Shown: in pieces, positions 55,100-64,000 of the stretch
Numbering within the stretch: position 1 is the first letter of the stretch
How the letters are laid out: every line of letters starts with the position of its first letter
NCBI GenBank assembly: GCA_030867875.1
Contig: JAOWCC010001589.1
Coordinates: forward strand, 85,707,537-85,771,536
Source of the DNA: Actinernus sp. WN-2022
Taxonomy: Eukaryota > Cnidaria > Anthozoa > Actiniaria > Actinernidae
Length of the DNA: 64,000 nt
Direction of reading: 5' to 3'
Program-made: the position numbers and the translations under genes
The notes under the pieces: model-generated
The model's database searches: none
What the model was told of the DNA's origin: nothing
Seen by the model: the letters and a program-made list of their open reading frames with translations, nothing else

Positions 55100-58000
55100 G
55101 ATATTCTAATAGTATAGAATTGCATTTTTTGAAAAAGTTATCTCAGAAGTATTTACGTGAATCTAAGAGGTTAAACTATAGTTGGATGGACATTATTAAA
55201 AAGGAATCAAGAGCAACTGTTATCGCTGCAATTGAAAGGAATAGGCGAAAAGTATCTAAGTCGGAAATAAAACATTTCATAAAGAAACAAACGGATAAAT
55301 TGAATAAGTTAGACAATCAAATTAAGAAGAGATGAATTAAAATTATTCATCAATGAAGAAAAGAAACGATTAGTCAAAGACATAAAAGAATTTAATGATG
55401 ATAAAAGGAGGGTAGGTAATATGTCTTACAAAACCGATTTTTTTCCTTCAAGACGCTTATTTGATTTGATTCTTATGAGCGAAGATTGGCGGGTAAAGCC
55501 TCTTCTATCAAAACTACATCATTTGTAGTATTGTTCGGAGAAAGATTGAAAAAAATCAAAGGAGTATGGAATAATGTGACAATTGATGTAATCGTAAGAA
55601 TTAATGATGCGTCACTCCTCCCCCCAGACGATGAGTATACCATCACTAAAGGACCATACATAACACAAATGCCACATTTATCACATTTAGACAAACGTAG
55701 ATTTATGTTTTATACATTGTTAAAAAATGGCATGGCCCTAAAATCTGCAGAACGCATATTTAAGTTAGGCGAAAATATCACAACATTAGAAAAAATAAAT
55801 ATAATGGATATTCGAATGGTTCAACAAGATTGATTAGTGCACTAGTTGATAAAGCCAATAATAACAAAATAATTAAACAAAATAACGGATCATGTGTTCA
55901 AGATTACATTTGGGTTGCAGTCAAAAATCAACCAGGGTTTAAAAATTATACAAAACGTAAATTCACCGAAGAAATCAATAAATATGTCAATGACAAAAAG
56001 AAGCGACCAAATACAAAATAAATAATCGATTGGAGAGACAACTGTCATACTAACGTTAGTATCTATGAACTCGATTCGTTTTATATGAAATTCGTATCAT
56101 CACCAGCCACACAGTTTAATAATATATTAAAATTATGCTTTTTAGTCAAAGATAATCATTGTTGGCCTATATGAAACGATGATCTAATAACCAAAATATC
56201 AAAAGGATCAAACTTAATTAAACATCTTGATTTAATACAATGGAACGCGCAACAGACAGAAGAAAGAACGCTTAGATGCAAAACGATAGAAGAATATTAT
56301 GATATAATCAAACCCAATCTATTTGTCAAAAAACCGATAAAAAATTATGATAATCATCTTATTGTTTTGCCAGATGGTTACAAAGGAAGAGATATATTGT
56401 TAGAAACAATTGATAAAACACAAATGTATATCGAATCATTCCATTATGACGGTAAAAATCAAATAGACGGATTCATCACTCCAGATTAAAAAAAAACATG
56501 GTCACAGTTAATAATGATTACGATCTTAGAAAAAAAATTGTGATCAACTTTACAATAAATTTCAAACTGAAAGCTTCAAATTCTGTAACCAAGGGTTAAC
56601 GTCAATAGCAGTCAAACTATATGAACAATTGTACGAACATATAGTAAAGTCAGATTATAATCGATACGTAACAACAATATTAGATGATTATTACCCCAAA
56701 GCTTTACAACACACTTTTTATTCTGATAATGTTGATACAATTGAAGCACACAAAGAAATATATCGAAATATGACAACATTTGATATTTCCAAGGATTTCC
56801 CATATGTCCTTTTATCTAATAAACATAACTTTCCAATATACAACATACATAATACTATAGAAGCATTTGACGGAGAATTAAAAACAGGTGAATACTACAT
56901 AGACGAAACATATATTAAAAAATACAAAACCAACAACAGCCGGTTTTTATGGAAGAAATTTAATAGATTATTTACTAGACAAAAAACACATAACATTGAA
57001 AGATATCAAATATCAATTAGTTGCTGATAGATCGATCAAATATGAAGCATTCGTAGGATATATTAAATATGTATTTGACAACTTTAATGAAAAAACAGCT
57101 AAGAAACTCGCCGTCCAATTTATAGGATTTTTGGGAACTAAATATGATAAAAGCAGTCAAGGATTTACTACTACAAGCTACCAGACTGCATGTGCAGTGT
57201 GGACAGAAGCCTCAAAAAACGATATAAAAGTGTCAATAAATGATATTGACAATATTTTTCTTATTAGAAAAATTGATGTAAAAAGGAGAATGACAGAGTT
57301 GATTGATGACGTATGTGGGGATGGTACCGTCATTGCTGGGTACAATACCGACGCTGTCGATTGTTTTTACCCTGTCAAATCGTATCCAGAAAAAGGAGAA
57401 ACAGAATTTAAAACTGATATGATAGGTCAAGTATTTCAGAAAAGCAATGAAACACCAGCCGATAAGGATAAAAAATATAGAAAAAATATAGATATCAACG
57501 ATTACACTCTAGAACCTGGCAAAGGTCAATTGATTATAGGAGGCGCAGGTTGTGGAAAAACAACTAAATTGATTAAAGACGCTAAGAAAAGCAAAAACCC
57601 AATTATATTCAGCTTTACAAACAAAGCAGTTGATAACATTAGAAATAGATTAAAGAAAGATATGAAAGATAAAGTTCATACATTTGATAGTTATTTTCAT
57701 GAACATGCAACAGATATTGAAAATATGAAATTATTCAGTAAAGATATATTCTTAGATGAGTTTTCAATGGTCCCTAATAAATGGATGGCCCTTATTTATA
57801 ATAGTTTTGCAAGAAATAAATTAACGGTAAACCTTTACGGAGACAGTAACCAATGTGACCCCGCAGAAAGCGGGACTAAAATTGTTTATGAATACACTGA
57901 AAGCCCGGCAATAAAAGATATGTGTAGGAGAACTATTAATTTGAATTATATTAAAGAATCCACAATATATGATGAAAGAACGTATAAAATGCTGTCAACA

Positions 58001-58490
58001 TTCCTTGAGACTGGCCAGATTAAGGATAAGCTTTAAGATTGATACATTTACGGATAGTTTTGTTAATATTTGTTATTATAATAAGACTCGTACTGAAGTG
58101 AATGAAATATGTTCTGATGAGTTCAGTAAAGGCAAAAAGTATATTACTGTCAACTTTCTCTATAATAGCAAAACTGAAAGGTATAACGTATGTGATAATA
58201 TGCCGGTGATTTGCACAGATAATATGAAAGATAAAAATATGTTTAATTCTCAACAATACACTATCAAAAGCATAACTAGTGATAAAGTTATTATTAAAGA
58301 AAACGATCAAGAGTTCACATTAGAAGAGTTTAGAAAAAGTTTAATTTAGTTTTTTTATTACAGTTTACAAGTACCAAGGCGCCGAAATAGACACACATTT
58401 GGGACGCAGAAGCTATGAATAAAAAACAGTCATATACAGCATTAGGTAGAACCACCAAATTAAAATACATTCATTGTGATAATTTAAAAG
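55100..58490 (+). pseudogene. DNA polymerase B-SF1 helicase fusion, multiply frameshifted
   Basis: Replication protein. The N-terminal lysine-rich part (55107-55400) may belong to it. 55540-56180 include VDVIVRIND-like, CVQDYIWVAVKNQPGFKNYT and FLVKDNHCWPI. The polymerase core at 56580-57400 has FDISKDFPYVLLSN (motif A), AKKLAVQFIGFLGTKY (motif B) and GYNTDAVDC (motif C). The helicase at 57500-58480 has GGAGCGKTTKL (Walker A), IFLDEFSMVP (Walker B), LYGDSNQCDP (motif III), TVYKYQGAEID at about 58353 (motif V) and SYTALGRTTKLKYIH at about 58430 (motif VI), the last two in different frames. Six or more breaks. Ordinary Polintons carry a protein-primed PolB without this helicase. Confidence 0.82.
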
Positions 58491-58588
58491 ATATTTATAC
58501 ATATAAGATAATAATAATAGTGTACTTAAGTTGTTAATATAGTGGATATTTTCATGCAAGTCAATCAAGGTTAGTGCACACGTTCCTG

Positions 58589-59183
58589 CCGTAGTGCTTT
58601 GTTTTAGAATGTTACGTTGTATATCAGCTTTGCTGTATAGTCTTAGGACTTTTCATTCTTAATCGTTTATCTTTTGGCTGCATAGGTCCTTACTTCGGAT
58701 CCAACGTATTTTTGCAGGATTTGTGTTCACGGTAATTGCTTATGTATTTTCTATTGTGGATTTTTGTACCGTAGGTCTTTTATAGATCCGATTATTCCTG
58801 CTATTTGTCATCATTTTTATAAAGCTGGTCTGGCCAGCATCACTATATTTCTTGCAAAGCACTGACACGTTTAGTTCAGATTTGCTTGGTTTTTGGCTTT
58901 TGGCCACACGTAATGACGTGTGACCCGATAACCAAGCCTTTCTGTGAGCTCTTACTAGATGCTTTTTAGCGCAGTCCGGGTCGGTGGTGCGGTGGCGCCG
59001 AGGCCCGCGTGCTGTTTGCTATGCCATACTGACGAGTTCTAGTAAGAACGAAACAGCTGTCTATGGCTGCGATCTAGTTCGAGCACTTTTCGTGTCAGGC
59101 CTAGCTAACCGTAGTGCTTTGTTTTAGAATTTTACGTTGTATATCAGCTTTGCTGTATAGTCTTCGGACTTTTCATTCTTAAT
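58589..59183 (+). mobile_element. Retrozyme/Penelope-like insertion with 75-bp direct repeats
   Basis: Ccgtagtgctttgttttaga... occurs at 58589-58663 and 59109-59183 (two mismatches), 520 bp apart. The interior has no coding frame and includes a GC-rich segment (58970-59015) and a hammerhead ribozyme 40 nt before the second repeat. The layout fits a non-autonomous Penelope/retrozyme-type retroelement inserted in the Polinton after its helicase gene. Confidence 0.7.
59023..59067 (+). ncRNA. Type I hammerhead ribozyme with short stem III
   Basis: Stem I GCCATA (59023-59028) pairs with TATGGC (59062-59067). Core CTGACGA (59029-59035); stem II GTTCT-AGTA-AGAAC (59036-59049); GAAA (59050-59053); stem III C-AGCT-G closing with A15.1-U16.1; cleavage site GTC/ after 59061. 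All invariant core positions are present. Short stem III forms are typical of Penelope and retrozyme hammerheads, which process tandem transcripts. Confidence 0.85.
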
Positions 59184-59483
59184 TATTAAATAAAAGAGGC
59201 AACGACAAAATAAAAAAGAAAATAGAAGGAAAATACACATTTAAACTAGAAAATTAAAATGAATTGTTCTCTAGAATTGAACGAAAAATTTATTTTAAAA
59301 ATAATGAAAAAAATTAAAAGTTAGAAATACAGTTTAGAGATGGAGATAAAAAGTAAATGTTACAAAAAGATACGGTTCTTGTTCCCTTGACGAAGCTATG
59401 ATATATATGAGAAAAGAACAAGATAAACCAAGAAAAAGATTAACAAATGAACTTAACTAATAAAAACGCAAAAACGACATTAT
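59184..59483. other. AT-rich right sub-terminal region of the Polinton-like element
   Basis: Adenine-rich, no gene recognised. Confidence 0.5.
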
Positions 59484-59700
59484 ATTCTATTATGTGGGAA
59501 CCATAAAATAGAATCAAAACCCCGATCCCTCGCAATGATACAAACGCCTCACGTAAAAAATCTATAATATGGAAACCATAATACGGATTTGATTTTTTTT
59601 TTTTTTTGGATTCATCATTATTCAGAAATTATAACATGGATTCTGATTTTTAGGTTTTTTTTGATTCGTCATTATTCAGAAATTATAACATGGATTCCGA
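59484..59700. repeat. Right terminal inverted repeat of the Polinton-like element
   Basis: Inverse of 48168-48382, with a longer T run at 59594. The same tandem subunit is present at the outer end. Confidence 0.93.
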
Positions 59701-59881
59701 AAATTAATATATTAAGCCTATGATTATTTATACCCCCACCGGGGAGAAAATCGCGAGGTAGATATCTAATTTCCGCATGGCGGACAAAAAAAAATGACCA
59801 ATGTAGTTCATCTGTGTAACGGCCGACGAATTTAGCGATCAGTCTCAAAGAAATGTTTTCTTCATCGTTTGTGAAAATAAA

Positions 59882-60600
59882 ATGATGGTTATACCTTGTC
59901 CCAAAGATTATATGGCTGCAAACAAAGAATATTTGCAGAAAAGAAGGTTCAGTTTTAATGTTTTCCCCGAAGATGTGCCAGATGTGCCAAGTTTAAAGAC
60001 TTGTCAAAGTCATATTAAGTACGGCCCCTGTGACGCAAACACTGAAAGTTCACTCTCCTCCCATAGTCAATAGAGTGGAATGGTTAGGAAACCCGGCAAA
60101 CTTCAAAAGGGCTAACAAAGGCGCTGCGATTTAGGTTGGAAGGGGTAAGACAAAAGATTGTGCACGATCATAGTTCATTAGCGTTCCCTGAACGACTGAA
60201 CTCACACGTTTCTATTGGCTGATTGATTAACATGTTGGAATTTCTATTGTGTTTTGTGCAGGGTAGTGGTTGAAAAAAGCTAACAAAGACCTATAACAAA
60301 GAAGGTCCCTGAGTTTCCTAACCATTCCACTCTATTAACTATGCAAAGACATATAACAAAGAAGGTCCCTGAGTTTCCTAACCATTCCACTCTATTAACT
60401 ATGCAAAGACATATAACAAAGAAGGTCCCTGAGTTTCCTAACCATTCCACTCTATTAACTATGCTCCTCCGGATCAGTTTCAGGGTCACGTTAAAAATGA
60501 AATTCAGTGGATTATTAACGATTCTGAGAATATAGCCGCATTGATGTTTCAGTCCGGCTCTGAGACTACGTTTTGGCACTAAGGGGAAAGTCTCCGGATT
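59882..60600 (+). other. Candidate disrupted reading frame split by a repeat
   Basis: 59882-60065 reads MVIPCPKDYMAANKEYLQKR ... KTCQSHIKYGPCDANTESS. After the repeat block, 60464-60580 reads PPDQFQGHVKNEIQWIINDS ... FQSGSETTFWH then stop. Both look protein-like and the repeat boundaries (catag/ctatg) fit an insertion into one frame. Family not recognised. Confidence 0.3.
60062..60466. repeat. MITE-like repeat with inverted ends and a 60-bp unit repeated three times
   Basis: Agagtggaatggttaggaaa at 60070 is inverted in tttcctaaccattccactct at 60313, 60373 and 60433. The 60-bp right unit is tandemly triplicated with perfect identity. Confidence 0.88.
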
Positions 60601-60969
60601 CGACATGTACAAGTTCTCTATTCCCAGGAGAACGTTGAATAATACGAATCAGATTATTTTTCCTCTAGTGTACACGCAGTCTAATTAGAAATGTTTTTAT
60701 TTCCCCAACGGCCAACCAGTTTCTAAATCTGAATTAGTTTTGTCCATGGTTAACTCATTTAATCAGAAGTCTTATTCTTATTTAATTCTGCCGATATATA
60801 TATTTATTACACATTTGGGGTTGATATCCGTGTGATAAAGCCGCGAATAAAAACCATATCAGTGAAGTGATACGATATCACTTCTAATCACTGTACTATT
60901 GCTTTTAGAAATAAATTTCGTTATGCTTAATTTTGTGTTATTGTATTCACTTTAAATGTATAATAAACA

Positions 60970-61112
60970 AATTATGGCATGTTAAGAGCTTGATATCGTT
61001 TTTATTCACTCGATTTTCGTATCATATCGCTCACTCGCTCGCGGACTTGCTCGTTCGCGATATGATACGAAAACCTCGTGAATAAAAACGATATCAAGCT
61101 CTTAACATGTAA
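60970..61112. repeat. Foldback repeat with about 53-bp arms
   Basis: Catgttaagagcttgatatc ... gtatcatatcgc and its inverse surround a short loop with ctcgctcg/cgttcgcg. A related half copy (gtgataaagccgcgaataaa) lies at 60830. Confidence 0.88.
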
Positions 61113-61114
61113 TA

Positions 61115-61880
61115 ATCTCTATATATACTTCTCGTTGATTGCGAAAATTGTGTCAAGGACCACCGGCAAAGCAACACAATTGTTAAAGTGCAAGTACCGC
61201 CATAAAACAACATTAACTCTTTTTGCCCCAAATTATATTTCTAATATACTTCAGTTCTCTAAATTAGTTTTCTTCAAGAGACTGGAGCAGCAATTCAACT
61301 ACAATAAGCGCAACCCGAATTGCGGGATTGATTCATCTTGTGACGTCACAATGGAAAGATACGGGATTTTATTGTAGTAGTTTTCTCTTGGGAGGAAGTT
61401 GATTCATCTTATGACATCACAGGATCCACGACAAGTAACCAAAATTAGGGATTAAATGTCAGAAATCTTACAAAATTTGCAAAATTATACCTTTTTGTGA
61501 AAAACACATACAACAGTACAATATAAATGTATATTTTTTTGACATGATACTTGCACTTTAAGCAAATAAAATGATAAATAACTCTCAAACAAGTGATAAT
61601 GAGAGCCCCCCAAAACTAGAACCTTTCTTTAACGACTTCTATTTTGAGATCTCGAGAACAAATAGAAAGCGTTATTAAAAAAAGGCTAGGGTAGAATGTG
61701 CATTTCATTTCTTTAAAAGAAGCCATTTATACATGACCATACAGTGTTTTAAATAAATGTTACACAGCTGCTTCAAAAAAAGTTGTCACGGACAAATGAC
61801 AAAGGAGCCGTGGTTATAACTGGGTGGTGTAATTTGAAAATTGATTCGAAAGAACCATTAAAACCCCAAAACAAACTAAT
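61115..61880. other. Stretch without recognised genes
   Basis: Contains two diverged copies of gattcatctt(g/a)tgac(g/a)tcac (61329, 61402). No protein or RNA gene recognised. Confidence 0.5.
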
Positions 61881-61889
61881 ACATGCCTT

Positions 61890-61955
61890 TCATAAGTTTT
61901 ACTTCCGGTTACGAAAACGAGGCTCCAGGTGGTTTGAAATCCAAGATGGCGGACA
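61890..61955 (+). promoter_or_regulatory. TATA-less promoter candidate: ETS site and YY1-type start
   Basis: Acttccggtt (ETS-family site) lies 45 bp before ccaagatggcggac, a YY1-type element that contains the ATG. The pair is typical of metazoan housekeeping promoters. Confidence 0.5.
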
Positions 61956-62001
61956 ACTGCACAGTCTCAGCTAGAAAGCACCTCCGAAAATACTCCCAAA
62001 A
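61946..62001 (+). CDS. Candidate first coding exon of an unrecognised gene
   Basis: ATG at 61946 encodes MADNCTVSARKHLRKYSQ plus 2 nt, then donor AA/GTATGT. The start lies in a YY1-type initiator context (aagATGGCGGAC). No downstream exon could be identified before 64000, so the product is unknown. Confidence 0.45.
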
Positions 62002-62009
62002 GTATGTTA

Positions 62010-63370
62010 TTCAGTAAATCATACCTGTGTTTGGTTTTAGAATCACTGTATTTATGTCCATGTGTAGTCTGCATTATTTTAGTATATTGTTTAGCGCACA
62101 AAAAAGTACTTTTCTACTTGATCAAGTCATCAGTCATTTCCGAACAATGTACACCCGACAGGTTGCAAATCTAAAAGAGTTTGCAGCTTACAGAGGACGA
62201 TATTAATTATTTCAGGGGCATCTTTCCGTCGAAAATATCTAAGCTAATTTAAAGGAGTCGGAAATATCTTCTGGCTAAAGTAAATCAGTATTGTGGTCTA
62301 AAATTGAGGCAAAGTGATTTATGAGGTGCAAAGTAAATTTTAGTTTATTTCTGATAGGCTGTTTAATAAGCTCATGTCATGATATCTAATCTCTTTTGCT
62401 ATTTAATACAGCTAGTGAAGTGCTATCGATTGGAAATGTAACTACTGTTCACCTAACAGAAAACAAACATTGATAAAAGCTGGAGTCAACTGATAAGTTG
62501 CAGGCCGCAACGAGTATACCGAAACAGCAGCCATTATACTGGATAACCATCCAGACATAGTTCCAGTTAGAATATGGTTCATAGTTCCCCAAAGCCGTTT
62601 TCGTTTAAATTTTGTACAGAACTTTTACATTAATAAAGAATGATAGCACGTTTTCCTTCCCCTATCCCTACCCTTTATATGGTAAATTCTATTTTTTTCA
62701 TACCCTTTTTCACACTGTATACAATTCATACCCTACCCTTCAATGTATATTCCCTGACTTTGTATCACTTACATTATTGTGTAACAGCATACGGTATTGA
62801 TTTTATTATCGATATACCATTAAAATAAGTTTATTTGTAGTTAGAATATATCTAGCAAAGGCTTTTGGACACTGCTTGGGCTTTTTGAATGGAATTCAAA
62901 TTTCTAATACTAATACGTTTTGTACAGAAAAATAAGAATATTGTTTTGTGCAATTATTGATAATTTGATAATTATATATAATAAAAAGCTTAGCACAAAT
63001 TGATTGTAATTAGTAGTGGTTCCTATTCCCCTATCCCTGCATGCTCTGTGTGGTATATTAGCTCACCCTATCATTCTGGTTCTTACAGATCATTGGAAGG
63101 TCGCGCTTTTTGGATGAATTTATTTGTAACATATACACACATAAATATATACATAATTACATTAAGAAAGTACATGAATAGGTTACTGGCAATCTGAAAA
63201 TAGATAAGCTAATCGAGTCAGATTACCACAATAAGTAACTTACAATGTTCGGTCAGGATAATGTCAATACACATTCACAAAACACACTCACAAAGTGAAA
63301 TAGTAATTAAATAAGTGAATACATAAAATAAAACTATGAAATAAACATATGAAATAAACAGGAAATAAAC
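62010..63370. other. AT-rich stretch without recognised genes
   Basis: Two loosely similar segments (tcccctatccctaccc at 62657, tcccctatccctgcatg at 63027). No exon, RNA gene or mobile element recognised. Confidence 0.5.
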
Positions 63371-63377
63371 ATAGGCA

Positions 63378-64000
63378 TCAGTAAGATTCAATAATATTAA
63401 TTGTTTTTGAAGGATGGTTTTGATAGAAGTTTATAGTCGTCGCAAATGGAATTCCAAGTTTTTGCGCCAGTAAAACGGAGACTAAATTCCCATAGTTTGT
63501 TCTAACTTTAGGTAGGCAGTAGGTTTCCCTTGCTGCCAATCTAGTATTGTAATTATGTCGTGTGCTTGTTCGTTCAAAGATGTTAGAAAAAACATTAGGT
63601 AACCTGGATGTAAAATAATCATACATAAAAATTGCATTGTAGTAGTAAACTAAATCAAGGAATTTTAGAATACCTAATGCCTTGAAAAGAGGATTAGAGT
63701 GCTCACGAAATTCAGAAAATGTCATGATTCGTACGACTTTCTTTTGTAGAGTAATTAGTGGTTTTAGAGTTGAGGTGTAAGTGTTACCATAGACGACAAG
63801 CCCATAGGTTAGAAAAGGAAAGATTAAAGTATAGTAGAGCTGAGTGAGAATATGCATGTTAACGTAATGTCGAATTTTGGAGAGCACACCTATACTTTTA
63901 CTAATCTTTTTAGACACATGAAATACGTGACTCTTCCAACTTAAATTAGAATCTAAGTAAATACCAAGGTATTTAATACTACGTTCTTTCCTAATAGTTT
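63378..64000 (-). mobile_element. LINE reverse transcriptase C-terminal fragment (runs off the right edge)
   Basis: The minus-strand frame reads IKYLGIYLDSNLSWKSHV (63960-63905), KISKSIGVLSKIRHYVNMHI and FPFLTYGLVVYGNTY, then the C-terminal domain NYNTRLAARETYCLPKVRTN (to about 63480). The catalytic region would lie beyond 64000. Confidence 0.85.

Larger units (their letters stand above)
48168..59700. mobile_element. Polinton/Maverick-like (adintovirus-like) element, decayed, 11.5 kb
   Basis: Inverted terminal repeats (48168-48382 and 59484-59700) enclose integrase, protease, capsid-type, late-transcription-factor and replication genes, the set typical of this group. Gene order outward from the centre is divergent: structural genes and integrase on minus, replication genes on plus. 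No packaging ATPase and no N-terminal capsid half were found, and most genes have frame breaks, so it is not intact. A 6-bp target duplication, usual for Polintons, is not visible at these ends, so the true ends may be slightly different. Confidence 0.9.

Noticed and set aside
58589..59183. LTR retrotransposon from the direct repeats
   Set aside because: Repeats lack TG...CA ends and there is no primer-binding site, polypurine tract or coding region; the ribozyme points to a retrozyme/Penelope type.
48168..59700. Active, intact virus-like element
   Set aside because: Integrase, protease, VLTF3-like, BRO and replicase genes all carry frame breaks, and a packaging ATPase and capsid half are absent.

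Overview
The window looks like the genome of an invertebrate animal, most likely a cnidarian and probably an anthozoan. That is inference. It rests on the AT-rich, intron-rich sequence, the sodium-channel-type gene, the LINE and MITE load, and a degraded multicopy gene (38.3-40.2 kb) of a kind I associate with coral and Hydra genomes. No prokaryotic features are present.

The backbone is one minus-strand gene, the N-terminal half of a voltage-gated sodium channel alpha subunit. Thirteen coding exons between 45.4 kb and position 1 can be placed base by base, and every splice phase is compatible. They encode the N-terminal tail, domain I, the I-II linker and domain II up to S6, where the gene runs off the left edge. 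The pore loops carry D (domain I) and E (domain II). Twelve introns separate them: eleven have GT-AG ends, and one has the signals of a U12-type AT-AC intron.

The introns hold most of the rest. The intron at 11.6-24.4 kb contains a plus-strand array of 62 tRNA-Ala-like units (15.77-23.66 kb), about 21 of them full length and intact or nearly so, built from about 140-bp modules and shuffled by larger duplications. A second array of ten units with both CGC and UGC anticodons lies at 35.5-37.6 kb. Around them are LINE fragments, four copies of one tRNA-derived SINE, several foldback or MITE elements (some with clear target-site duplications) and minisatellites.

Upstream of the channel's first visible exon, a 11.5-kb Polinton/Maverick-like (adintovirus-like) element occupies 48,168-59,700 between terminal inverted repeats of about 216 bp. 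Its minus-strand half encodes an integrase with a chromodomain, a capsid-associated protein with a phospholipase A2-like domain, an adenovirus-type protease, two related small structural proteins, the C-terminal part of a capsid protein and a VLTF3-like transcription factor. Its plus-strand half encodes a two-membrane-segment protein, a BRO-N/nuclease/zinc-finger protein, an AT-hook/zinc-finger protein and a PolB-SF1-helicase fusion. Most genes carry frame breaks, so it is a decayed endogenous copy. Shared promoter-like boxes precede its genes. Inside it, near the right end, is a retrozyme/Penelope-like insertion with a complete hammerhead ribozyme. 

The right 4 kb holds hairpin repeats, a candidate first exon of another plus-strand gene (61,946) and a LINE fragment that leaves the window at 64,000.
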